From an uncultured Muribaculaceae bacterium (GTDB lineage: Bacteria; Bacteroidota; Bacteroidia; Bacteroidales; Muribaculaceae): 40,598 nucleotides of DNA. Positions 1 to 7,877 of the stretch are shown one piece after another (positions within the stretch are counted from its first letter, which is position 1; each line of letters begins with the position of its first letter). Position numbers and translations under genes: made by a program. The DNA lies in contig CANCXM010000027.1 of the NCBI GenBank assembly GCA_947381945.1, forward strand, positions 1 to 40,598, read 5' to 3'. The notes under the pieces were generated by a model. The model saw only the letters and a program-made list of their open reading frames with translations. It ran no database searches and was not told the DNA's origin.

Positions 1-38
1 AAGACTTGCCACACAAGGCAAAACAGTAACTTCACAAT

Positions 39-626
39 ATGAAACTTAAATTATTCATAGTCGCAATCTTAATCTCAATCCTCGGCACAGGCAACGACGC
101 CAAAGCCCAGGAAGCAGCTGTGAAAACCAACATCCTCTCCGACGTCATCCTCTCCCCGTCGATAGGTGTTGAGGTAGCCCTCGCCGACAAATGGACCGCC
201 GAACTGACCGGACAAATCAACGCCTGGACTGTCAACGAGCACAACTGGAAACACTGGCTCCTCCAGCCTGAAGGCCGCTACTGGTTCTGTCAGAGATTCT
301 CAGGACACTTCGTCGGAGCCCACATCCTCGGCGGACAATACAACTTCGGCAACCTCCACAACAACATCAAGTTTCTCGGAACCGACTTCTCGAAACTCAC
401 CGACGAACGCCATCAGGGATGGTATGGCGGTGCAGGCATTGCCTACGGCTACTCCTGGATTCTCGACCGCCGCTGGAACATCGAAGCCGAAATCGGCATC
501 GGATGGGTCTACACCCACTACGACGTCTACCGCTGCGCAAACTGCGGAAAGAAAATCCGCTCAAACCAGCACCACAACTACTTCGGTCCTACCAAAGCTG
601 CCATCAACCTCATCTACACCTTCTAA
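39..626 (+). CDS. DUF3575 family protein, fimbrial locus
   Basis: A 195-residue protein with an N-terminal signal peptide (hydrophobic residues 4-17, likely cleavage after the AKAQ around residue 24). The rest alternates short beta strands and ends in aromatic LIYTF, typical of a small outer-membrane beta-barrel. The opening AAVKTNIL and the GVEVALADKW region match the DUF3575 family, which in Bacteroidales commonly heads Mfa/Fim-type fimbrial loci. Two cysteines form CANC near residues 165-168. The next gene starts 21 bp downstream on the same strand, so the two are probably co-transcribed. Exact role is unknown; an assembly or envelope accessory function is inferred from position. Family assignment is from recall of sequence pattern. 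Confidence 0.85.
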   Translation: MKLKLFIVAILISILGTGNDAKAQEAAVKTNILSDVILSPSIGVEVALADKWTAELTGQINAWTVNEHNWKHWLLQPEGRYWFCQRFSGHFVGAHILGGQYNFGNLHNNIKFLGTDFSKLTDERHQGWYGGAGIAYGYSWILDRRWNIEAEIGIGWVYTHYDVYRCANCGKKIRSNQHHNYFGPTKAAINLIYTF

Positions 627-647
627 ACATCATCATCACGACAGATC

Positions 648-2162
648 ATGACACTCCGTTCATTCATCATACCCGCATTTGCCCTCGCCTCAGCCATCTG
701 CACTCAGGCTGTCGAGCTGAACACCGCAAAGGCAACCCCTCTGAAGGTCAACGACATTGAGGTTGAAGTCAATGAGCAATCACAGACCCTCTGGCTCAAC
801 ATCGACCTCGACATGGCCGACATGAAGCTCCCCGCCGACCGCGAGATGATATTCACCCCTGTCATCATCGCCGAAAACGGCACCGACTCCCTCGAACTCG
901 ACCCCATCACCGTGGCCGGACGCAACCGCTGGTACTGGCACCTCCGCAACTCCGACCTCGATGCCCCCGGCACCTACGTCTACCGCGCAGGATCCACCGC
1001 CCATGCAACATATAAGGAACGTATACCCTTCGAACCTTGGATGGGTAACTCATTGATAGAGATGCGTCAGGAAGCGGCCACATGCTGCGACCGCCCCGAT
1101 CCTCTCCCAGGACCCGGCCGACGCGGCAACGTCGACCTCGCCCTCATCGACACCCGCCGTCCACCCCTCATCGCCGAATTCGTGTTCGCCCCGCCCGTCG
1201 ATGCAGGCCCCGTCATCAAAGAGCTCAAAGGCTCGGCCTTCATCACCTTCGTTGTCAACCGCACGGAGCTGAAGCCTGACTACATGATCAACCCCCAGGA
1301 GCTCCGCAAAATCTACAACTCAATCCAATACGTCAAGGACGACAAGGACGCGACCATCACCCACGTCCACATCAAAGGTTTCGCGTCGCCCGAAGGCCCC
1401 TACGACAACAACGTCCGCCTCGCCAAGGGCCGTACCGAAACCCTCCGCCGCCACGTCCGCGACCTCTACCACTTCCCCGACACGACCATCACATCAAGCT
1501 ATGACCCCGAGGACTGGGCCGGTCTCCGCAACTACCTCACCGACTCCCTCGACTACCCCATAGCCCACCGCCGCGAAATCATTGAAATCGTCGACGGACC
1601 CCTCGGCTACGATGCCCGCGACCGCGAAATCAAAGTCCGCTTCCCCCAGGACTACGCCGTGATTCTCAAAGACATATACCCCTGGCTCCGCCACTCCGAC
1701 TACACCGTTGAATACTCCATCCGCTCCTTCACATCGCTCGAAGAAATAAAAGCCGTCTTCGCATCCGACCCCTCGCGCCTGCGCAACGTCGACTTCTACA
1801 CCCTCGCGCAATCCTACCCCGAAGGAAGCCCCGAATACTGCACAGTCATCGAAAAAGCCATCGAAATCTACCCCGACGACCCCGGCACCAACCTCAACGC
1901 CGCCAACATCCAGCTCATGCGGGGTAATTACGAACAGGCGCAGACCCACCTCTACCGCTCAGGCGCAACTCCCGAAGCCGACTTTGCCCGCGCAGTCCTC
2001 GCTGCCCGCCGTGGCGACTACCGCGAAGCCCTCCGCCTCTTCGAGAAAACCAAAGCCGCAGGAGTCCCCCACTCGCAGGAATACATCGACAACATCAACG
2101 CAATCCGCAACCACCACCCCGTCGAAATCCTCATCGAGACCACCAAATCCCGCAAGCGCTAA
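648..2162 (+). CDS. DUF3868 / OmpA-like / TPR periplasmic protein of fimbrial locus
   Basis: A 504-residue exported protein (signal peptide about residues 1-21, cut near TQA-VE). Residues about 25-170 form a beta-rich domain like the DUF3868 domain of Bacteroidales fimbrial loci. Residues about 190-350 resemble an OmpA/MotB peptidoglycan-associated fold: strands around FITFVVNRTEL, then HIKGFASPEGPYDNNVRLAKGR, the usual G-ASPEG-NxxLAxxR signature. The C-terminal third (about 385-490) is helical with TPR-like spacing (NAANIQLMRGNYEQA, ARRGDYREALRLFEK). It probably sits in the periplasm and ties outer-membrane assembly to peptidoglycan. Its place between a DUF3575 gene and the pilin gene is the standard order for Mfa-type loci. 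Codons are strongly C-ending. Confidence 0.85.
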   Translation: MTLRSFIIPAFALASAICTQAVELNTAKATPLKVNDIEVEVNEQSQTLWLNIDLDMADMKLPADREMIFTPVIIAENGTDSLELDPITVAGRNRWYWHLRNSDLDAPGTYVYRAGSTAHATYKERIPFEPWMGNSLIEMRQEAATCCDRPDPLPGPGRRGNVDLALIDTRRPPLIAEFVFAPPVDAGPVIKELKGSAFITFVVNRTELKPDYMINPQELRKIYNSIQYVKDDKDATITHVHIKGFASPEGPYDNNVRLAKGRTETLRRHVRDLYHFPDTTITSSYDPEDWAGLRNYLTDSLDYPIAHRREIIEIVDGPLGYDARDREIKVRFPQDYAVILKDIYPWLRHSDYTVEYSIRSFTSLEEIKAVFASDPSRLRNVDFYTLAQSYPEGSPEYCTVIEKAIEIYPDDPGTNLNAANIQLMRGNYEQAQTHLYRSGATPEADFARAVLAARRGDYREALRLFEKTKAAGVPHSQEYIDNINAIRNHHPVEILIETTKSRKR

Positions 2163-2193
2163 ACACCGAATTCTCACAGGGTTTCCCTTGTAG

Positions 2194-2213
2194 GGACGCA
2201 TTTAAATGCGTCC
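2194..2213. repeat. GGGACGC-type REP-like palindrome
   Basis: A perfect 20-bp palindrome, GGACGCATTTAAATGCGTCC, preceded by TGTAG and followed by GCAAC, 31 bp after the preceding stop codon. A second element of the same family (TGTAGGGACGC, inverted stem, GCGTCCGCAAC) is at 5731-5758, which marks it as a dispersed repeat. It has no T-tract after it, so it is not a standard terminator on the plus strand. Confidence 0.7.
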
Positions 2214-2220
2214 GCAACTA

Positions 2221-2345
2221 AAATACATCTGAAATCCAACCAAAAACTCATCTAAAATAAACCCCAAAAACTCATCTAAAAACTAAAAACTCACAACTCA
2301 AAACTGAAAACAAATAAATTATCAAACAACTTATCTATTAAATTT
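2221..2345 (+). repeat. AAAACTC-type low-complexity leader before the pilin gene
   Basis: About 100 nt of A/C-rich words (AAAAACTCATCTAAAA twice, then AAAAACTAAAAACTCACAACTCAAAACTGAAAAC) immediately upstream of the major pilin start. The same words occur before the starts at 4640, 6038 and 12550. No recognisable TTTG/TAnnTTTG promoter was found in this interval. Confidence 0.55.
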
Positions 2346-4247
2346 ATGAACAAATTATTCACATTTCTCGCAAGCGCAGCCCTCGTAGGCTCATTCACCG
2401 CTTGCTCAAGCGACGAACCCGCAAAGGGTCCCGACCAGGGAACAAACCCCGAGGACGGTACTACCATGTACCTCAACGTCAACATCACAGATGCAAACGC
2501 CGTTGGTCGTGCAAACGGTGATACAGAAGGTGATTATGTACCCAGTACAACTGAACATGACGTTGAAACCGCCCACTTCTTTTTCTTCGATGCTGATGGC
2601 ATCTATGTAACACAAGCAGAGGTATGGAACGGTGGTAAAGATGTTGATGATGAAAAACACAATGTAGAATACCTTGGTAAAAACGTACTCGTTCTCGAAG
2701 GACTTAAAGAGAAAAGCCTTCCCAAATATCTCGTTACAGTGCTCAATGCACCTGAAAATCTTGCTGACAATATGTTGAAAGATGTCACAACTATTGATGA
2801 CCTTCGCACAATGACAGCAAACTACAAAAATAAAAAAGGCAATTTCATCATGACAACATCAAGTTTCCTTGATGGCGCCAAAGAATATCCCGGATTCTAT
2901 GAAGATGCTCGCTATTATGCAAATGTTATCCCCGGCGGCTATCTTACAAAAGAACCCGTCACTGACTTAGCCAATGCAAAGGCTCTTCAGATTTATGTTG
3001 AGCGCCTTGCCGCTAAGTACACAATCGAACTTCCTAATTCTAATAAGTTCCAGATTCAGCTTACCGTAGCCGGTGAAAAGAATGAGAATGATGACAATGT
3101 AGAAATTGGCGATACACAGATGTGGGTGGAAATTACAGGCTTTGGTGTAACTTGCATCGAACCGAAATCCTATCTTTCCAAGAATCTTGACAAATTTAGC
3201 CTCTCGGAAAGCTTGACCAATTGGAAAAATGCGACCAATCCCACACCTTGGAATGCTGCCAACTACCACCGTAGTTTCTGGGGTAAGTCCGTCAACTACG
3301 ATAATGCAAGCGCATCAGTCCTTTCTGCTACAACATTCTATGCAAGCCAGAGCAATGGTACTACCGGCATTGCATATTCTAATGAGAACACTACAACCGC
3401 AGCTAACATTTCTTCTGATGTTACTATTGATGGTGCTCCGAAACTTCTTGCCAACCGTGTTACAAACATTGTATTCACTGCAAAGGTAACTGATAAGGAT
3501 GGTAAGGACATCGAAGACCTGATTTCTTTTGGCGGTGTTTTCTACAAGAATGACCAGTTCAAAAAATACCTTCTTGCTCGTGTTGCAGAAGTCAAAGGTC
3601 TTAACTACTATGTATTTGATGGTGAAGTTGAAGAACAGGAAACTATTACAAATCCTGACGGATCCACAACAACAACAACTCATAAAGTAAAAAAATATCA
3701 TCAGGTTGGTCTTGACGATATTACCTATGTAAAAGTTGCTGATAAGCGCAATGGTTTCATGACCGTTAAGTTTGCAGGTGGTGATGCTACAGTCCTCTAC
3801 TCTTTTGATGATTCTAAGCCCGAAGGTCAGAAATATACTGCAATCCAGGACGGTGTAAAAGAACTCAACAGCAAACTCACTTATCTCTTCGGTACATCCA
3901 ACTATCCCGAACGTTACAAAGGTGGCGCAACTGTTTATACCATTCCCGTTGAACACCTTCTCGGTCTCAACAAGGGAACTGTTGACAAAAATGGCGTTCG
4001 CACTCCGTTCACTGTTACTGAAGGTGAAGGCGAATATGGTGTTGTGCGTAATCACTGGTACAAGATTACTCTCAACAAGATTAGCAAAATCGGTAACGGT
4101 GTCTTCAATCCTGACAAGGGTACTGACGAAGAAGACACAACTGACACCATCACTCCTGATCCTGATCCCGATCCCGACACTTATGCTATGGCAGCTTCCA
4201 TCAAGATCCTTTCTTGGAAGATTGTTAAGCAGACTGTTGACCTCTAA
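2346..4247 (+). CDS. Mfa1/FimA-type major fimbrial subunit (fimbrillin lipoprotein)
   Basis: A 633-residue lipoprotein: signal peptide residues 1-19 and lipobox FTAC with Cys20, as expected for Bacteroidales fimbrillins, which are lipidated, exported, then trimmed by a gingipain-like protease before polymerising by donor-strand exchange (family knowledge). The first domain carries the pilin pattern DVETAHFFFFDADG (about residues 76-89); the second ends with WYKITLNKI. The C-terminal strand AASIKILSWKIVKQTVDL fits the donor strand of this family. An Asp/Pro run (DPDPDPDPD) lies just before it. At 633 residues it is longer than Porphyromonas Mfa1. After the signal region the codons shift to T-ending forms (GAT, AAT, GTT), unlike the C-ending neighbours, which suggests an exchanged pilin cassette. 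Confidence 0.88.
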   Translation: MNKLFTFLASAALVGSFTACSSDEPAKGPDQGTNPEDGTTMYLNVNITDANAVGRANGDTEGDYVPSTTEHDVETAHFFFFDADGIYVTQAEVWNGGKDVDDEKHNVEYLGKNVLVLEGLKEKSLPKYLVTVLNAPENLADNMLKDVTTIDDLRTMTANYKNKKGNFIMTTSSFLDGAKEYPGFYEDARYYANVIPGGYLTKEPVTDLANAKALQIYVERLAAKYTIELPNSNKFQIQLTVAGEKNENDDNVEIGDTQMWVEITGFGVTCIEPKSYLSKNLDKFSLSESLTNWKNATNPTPWNAANYHRSFWGKSVNYDNASASVLSATTFYASQSNGTTGIAYSNENTTTAANISSDVTIDGAPKLLANRVTNIVFTAKVTDKDGKDIEDLISFGGVFYKNDQFKKYLLARVAEVKGLNYYVFDGEVEEQETITNPDGSTTTTTHKVKKYHQVGLDDITYVKVADKRNGFMTVKFAGGDATVLYSFDDSKPEGQKYTAIQDGVKELNSKLTYLFGTSNYPERYKGGATVYTIPVEHLLGLNKGTVDKNGVRTPFTVTEGEGEYGVVRNHWYKITLNKISKIGNGVFNPDKGTDEEDTTDTITPDPDPDPDTYAMAASIKILSWKIVKQTVDL

Positions 4248-4334
4248 TCGAGGATTCAGACTTATAAATACGATTGACCAACAACCAAACAACCAAAATC
4301 ATATACACACGTTAGGTTAATTATTTATAATTAA

Positions 4335-4397
4335 GAGAGGGTACGGCTGCCACGGAGGCAGTGATGCTCAGGTGGTAACCGACCTCTCACTTTTTTT
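4335..4397 (+). terminator. Structured terminator or attenuator after the pilin gene
   Basis: Outer stem GAGAGG (4335-4340) pairs with CCTCTC (4383-4388), enclosing an inner hairpin CTGCC (4347-4351)/GGCAG (4357-4361). A run of seven T follows at 4391-4397. It lies 88 bp after the pilin stop codon and before the anchor gene, so it could reduce anchor transcription relative to the pilin. The branched loop is larger than in a simple terminator. The effect is inferred, not shown. Confidence 0.6.
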
Positions 4398-4639
4398 CAA
4401 ACCCCATCCCCACCCAACCCCCAACTCAAAAACCCCTCCCCCCCTCAAAACCCAAAACCCAAAACCCACAACTCTCAACTCAAAACTGAAAAACTCAAAA
4501 AAACTTCTGTCACCTCTGCTCCTTATGTTCTTCTGTATCCCCCCCTCTCAACTCACAACTAAAAATTGACAACTCTGAGCCATCGCGATGGCCACAACAT
4601 ATATAAAACAAAACCAAAACCAATCATCACTCCGCAAAG
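4398..4639 (+). repeat. C/A-rich low-complexity spacer with one CTTCTGT array
   Basis: No gene seen. The stretch holds AAAACCC/AAAACTC words and, at 4504-4540, one CTTCTGTC-type array with a period of about 9 nt ending in TTCTGTATC. The same array occurs at 5891, 5960, 12058 and 12460. Confidence 0.55.
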
Positions 4640-5668
4640 ATGGAAACCGCCATATCACCCCGAAGCCTCGCAAAGCGCCTCATCCTCGCAGCCATCCCGC
4701 TCATGGCCCTAACCGCTTGCGACGACATCATCTACAACTACGAAGGCGACTGCGACCCACACTACAAAGCCCGCTTCGTCTTCACCCACAACATGCTCTA
4801 TGCCGACGCCTTCCCCTCGCAGGTCACAGCCGTCACACTCTACCTCATCGACCCCGCTACAGGCGAAATCAAATGGCAGCGCAGCGAAAGCGGAGAAGCA
4901 CTCGCAGCCGACTCCTACACAATGGACCTCGACGTAGCCCCCGGACAGTATGAATTCGTCGCATGGTGTGGCGAAGGCGCAGGCGACCACTTCGAAATCC
5001 CCGCCGGAGCAACCCACCACACCCACCTCACATCAACACTCCGCCGCACCCGCGAGGCCGACGGCAGCGCCACAGTCCGCGAAGACCTCGGCCGTCTCTA
5101 CCACGGACGCCTCGAAGCACAGGACTTCCCCGACGACGAAGGAACATTCATCTACACCATCCCCCTCATCAAAGACACCAACGACGTCAACATAGTCCTC
5201 CAGCACCTCTCAGGCGAAACCGTCGACAAAAACGACTTCACATTCACAATCGCCGACTCAAACGGCTCGATGGACTGGGACAACACCCTCCTCCCCGACG
5301 AGACCCTCACCTACTACGCCCACCACAAATCATCCGGCTCGACCGACATGGCCGTCCGCTCCGGACGCGCCCCGGTGACATCGCTCAGCGCATGTCTCGC
5401 CGAACACACCATCAGCCGACTCGTCAAAGGACAGGACACACGCCTGCGCATCCACAACAAAGACGGCGAATGCATCGTCGACATCCCCCTCATCGACTAC
5501 GCGCTCATGGTCAAAGGCAACCACAACCGCCGGATGGAAGACCAGGAGTACCTCGACCGTCAGGACAAATACGACCTCGTCTTCTTCCTCGACGAACGCG
5601 ACCGCTGGATGAACGCCTACATCTACATCAACTCCTGGAAAGTAGTCCTCCAGTCAACAGACCTTTAG
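4640..5668 (+). CDS. Mfa2/FimB-type fimbrial anchor lipoprotein
   Basis: A 342-residue lipoprotein: signal peptide 1-26 with lipobox LTAC, Cys27. The acidic DD directly after the cysteine resembles the Bacteroidetes surface lipoprotein export signal. The N-terminal part YKARFVFTHNMLYADAF (about residues 42-58) and the VTLYLIDPATGEI strand, followed by GQYEFVAWCGEG, are typical of FimB/Mfa2 anchors, which cap the base of the fimbria in the outer membrane. The C-terminus WMNAYIYINSWKVVLQSTDL resembles the donor-strand end of the pilin, as usual in the family. The ATG at 4640 gives a complete signal peptide, so I prefer it to upstream options. Third positions are strongly C-rich, unlike the pilin upstream. 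Confidence 0.87.
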   Translation: METAISPRSLAKRLILAAIPLMALTACDDIIYNYEGDCDPHYKARFVFTHNMLYADAFPSQVTAVTLYLIDPATGEIKWQRSESGEALAADSYTMDLDVAPGQYEFVAWCGEGAGDHFEIPAGATHHTHLTSTLRRTREADGSATVREDLGRLYHGRLEAQDFPDDEGTFIYTIPLIKDTNDVNIVLQHLSGETVDKNDFTFTIADSNGSMDWDNTLLPDETLTYYAHHKSSGSTDMAVRSGRAPVTSLSACLAEHTISRLVKGQDTRLRIHNKDGECIVDIPLIDYALMVKGNHNRRMEDQEYLDRQDKYDLVFFLDERDRWMNAYIYINSWKVVLQSTDL

Positions 5669-5673
5669 CGCGC

Positions 5674-5708
5674 TAAGTACTAAGTACTAAGTACTAAGTA
5701 TTAAGTTT
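5674..5708. repeat. TAAGTAC heptamer tandem array
   Basis: Five tandem heptamers directly after the anchor gene stop: TAAGTAC at 5674, 5681 and 5688, TAAGTAT at 5695, TAAGTTT at 5702. Related words (ACTTAGTACTTAA) sit beside the carB stop codon near 35370-35382, so this word family recurs at gene ends. Confidence 0.8.
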
Positions 5709-5730
5709 GACACCCTGTAGGGGACGCACT

Positions 5731-5830
5731 GTAGGGACGCTTTTCAAAGCGTCCGCAACCGGACGGCCCAACCGGACGGCCCCAACCAGACGGCCCCAAA
5801 TCATCCCCAACCGGACGGCGGCTTTCAGTT
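5731..5830. repeat. GGGACGC palindrome followed by CCGGACGGCC array
   Basis: GGACGCTTT (5735-5743) and AAAGCGTCC (5746-5754) form a hairpin in the same context as the element at 2194-2213. It is followed to about 5830 by four degenerate copies of a unit like CAACCGGACGGCCC. No gene is visible here. Confidence 0.7.
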
Positions 5831-5890
5831 GTCAGGCATCAGCCCCCCTCAAAACTCAAAACTAAAAACTCCCAACTAAAACAAAAAAAA

Positions 5891-5996
5891 CTTCTGTCAC
5901 TTCTGCCCTTTTGTTCTTTTGTATCTCTTCCCCCTCCTCTCCCAACTAAAACAAAAAAACTTCTGTCACTTCTGCCCTTTTGTTCTTTTGTATCTC
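5891..5996 (+). repeat. Duplicated CTTCTGT array
   Basis: Two nearly identical copies (5891-5927 and 5960-5996) of CTTCTGTCACTTCTGCCC followed by TTTTGTTCTTTTGTATCTC, each preceded by A-rich sequence and followed by a C-rich run. The roughly 69-bp spacing and near identity indicate a recent local duplication just upstream of the gene at 6038. Confidence 0.75.
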
Positions 5997-6037
5997 TCCC
6001 CCTCCTCTCAAAACTAAAAACTCACAACTAAAAATAA

Positions 6038-7870
6038 ATGACCTTCGGCCACCGACATATCACCCCCATGCTCCTCGCGCTGCTCCTCACCATTGGAGTG
6101 GCCCTCACAGCATGTTCATCCACCGATGAACCCACACCCGGTCCCGACCCCTCCGGACCCGAGCCGCAGACACGCATCGGCCTCTATCTCAATCTCCCCG
6201 TCCTCACCGACGGAGCCGCATCAAGCGCACTCACATCACGCACACCCACCAACGGCCCCGACGGCCCCGCATCCTACGACCCCGGCTACGGCTACGAAAA
6301 CTACATCGACCTCAACGGTAAAGACTACCGCATCTACGTCTTCACCCCCGACAACCAACTCTACACCGAAGTCTCCACCGACAGCGTCGACATCGTCTCG
6401 TGGAACTTCACCCAATTCTCCCGCATCTACGGCCTCTCCTTCCCAGTCGACAAAGACTTCCATGACCGCTTCAACGGACAGAACCTCAAACTCGTAGTCC
6501 TCGCAAACTGGCACAACAAATATCCCGAGAACCTCCACCCCATGGTGCCCTACGTCACCACTGACGGCAACACCTCAGGCAACTCAACCGGCGGCAACAA
6601 CTCATCAGCCTCCGGCTCGGAAACCGCCACCTACACCACCCTCACCGAACTCCTCAGCTACACCGAAGACGCAGCCGGATTCATGAACTGTAAAATCGGC
6701 TCGACCGATGGCTCATCGTCAGCCGCCATAGGCTCGACCGACAACGCCGGTAACCGCTATTCGCCCTTCCCCGCAACCGGCACCCTCACCCACGAAACCC
6801 GCATCCCCCTCTTCGGAGTCACTAAATTCCAAACCGTCAACATCCTCACCAACCTCCTCACATGGCTCGGCAACGTCGACCTCCTCCGCGCGGTCGCCAA
6901 AATCGACGTCTACGACGCCCAAACAACCTCCGCAAAAATCGAGAGCGTGCAGCTCACCCGCTACAACACCGCCCTCGCCAAAGCACCCGCCGGCATAACC
7001 TCCCACGAGCAGTATGTCAACGGCTCATATAACCACGACTACGTCAACACCCCCACAATCCCCGGCTCAGACTATGCCTACGAATGCGCCGACCGCATCA
7101 CCCTCACCAAAGTCGATAACACCGACAGCCCCGACAACGGCCACTTCATCATCTACGTCCCCGAATACCGCAACCTCTCATCCATAACCAGACCGTCAGG
7201 CTCCACCGACACCCCGACAGGCAATCCCCGTCAGGACTCCGAACGCGCCCGGCTGCGAATCCAATACCCTGACCGCGACCCCTACTATGTCGACTTCAAA
7301 TACTACGCCGACTCCCCCAACGGCGCAAAAGAAGGCGACCACTTCAACATCCTCCGCAACTACTGGTATAAATTCGAACTTAATAAAATCCTCGACCAAA
7401 TTAACGTAGTTGTCCAAATGGTTCCCTACGCCGAAGTCACCCTCAAACCCGACTTCGGATTGGATAATGACCCAAACTATGTCCCCGTATTTGACGACAA
7501 CGGACAAGTCGTGTGTTGGTATGATCCTGAAACAGGAAAATACTATGGATCCGACAAAAAAACCGAGATTGCCAATCCACCCGTCATCACAACCGACCCC
7601 GCGACCGGATGGTTGCTCGAACGCGATGATAACGGACAGTTTATTTGCTACCACGACCATGTCAATAGTAGATACTATGGATGGGACCGCAAGACGGAAC
7701 TTGCCAAGCCTTCCGAAAATATTGATCCCGAAACCGGATGGTACATACTGAAATCTCCATTGGAAGGTGGACCCATATATTATTACTATGACCGTGACAA
7801 CAGTCTCTTCTATCTTCCGGACAAAAAAACTACTACTGACACTCCTTTTTCAGATACAACAACTCCATAA
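6038..7870 (+). CDS. Putative minor/tip fimbrial lipoprotein with C-terminal aromatic repeats
   Basis: A 610-residue lipoprotein: signal peptide 1-25, lipobox LTAC with Cys26, then a Pro/Asp linker. Residues about 45-470 look like a fimbrillin-type beta protein: DYRIYVFTPDNQLYTEV in the first domain and NILRNYWYKFELNKILDQINVVVQMVPY near the end of the second, similar to pilin ends. The last 130 residues hold three tandem units of about 43 residues beginning near YVPVFDDNGQ, WLLERDDNGQ and WYILKSPLEG. Each has an aromatic cluster (CWYDPETGKYYG, CYHDHVNSRYYG, YYYDRDNSLFY) followed by D(K/R)KTE or DKKT. I do not recognise these as a named domain; carbohydrate or wall binding is a guess. Codons switch from C-ending to mixed near 7390. 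The DUF4906 gene starts 8 bp downstream. Confidence 0.72.
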   Translation: MTFGHRHITPMLLALLLTIGVALTACSSTDEPTPGPDPSGPEPQTRIGLYLNLPVLTDGAASSALTSRTPTNGPDGPASYDPGYGYENYIDLNGKDYRIYVFTPDNQLYTEVSTDSVDIVSWNFTQFSRIYGLSFPVDKDFHDRFNGQNLKLVVLANWHNKYPENLHPMVPYVTTDGNTSGNSTGGNNSSASGSETATYTTLTELLSYTEDAAGFMNCKIGSTDGSSSAAIGSTDNAGNRYSPFPATGTLTHETRIPLFGVTKFQTVNILTNLLTWLGNVDLLRAVAKIDVYDAQTTSAKIESVQLTRYNTALAKAPAGITSHEQYVNGSYNHDYVNTPTIPGSDYAYECADRITLTKVDNTDSPDNGHFIIYVPEYRNLSSITRPSGSTDTPTGNPRQDSERARLRIQYPDRDPYYVDFKYYADSPNGAKEGDHFNILRNYWYKFELNKILDQINVVVQMVPYAEVTLKPDFGLDNDPNYVPVFDDNGQVVCWYDPETGKYYGSDKKTEIANPPVITTDPATGWLLERDDNGQFICYHDHVNSRYYGWDRKTELAKPSENIDPETGWYILKSPLEGGPIYYYYDRDNSLFYLPDKKTTTDTPFSDTTTP

Positions 7871-7877
7871 ATAAACA

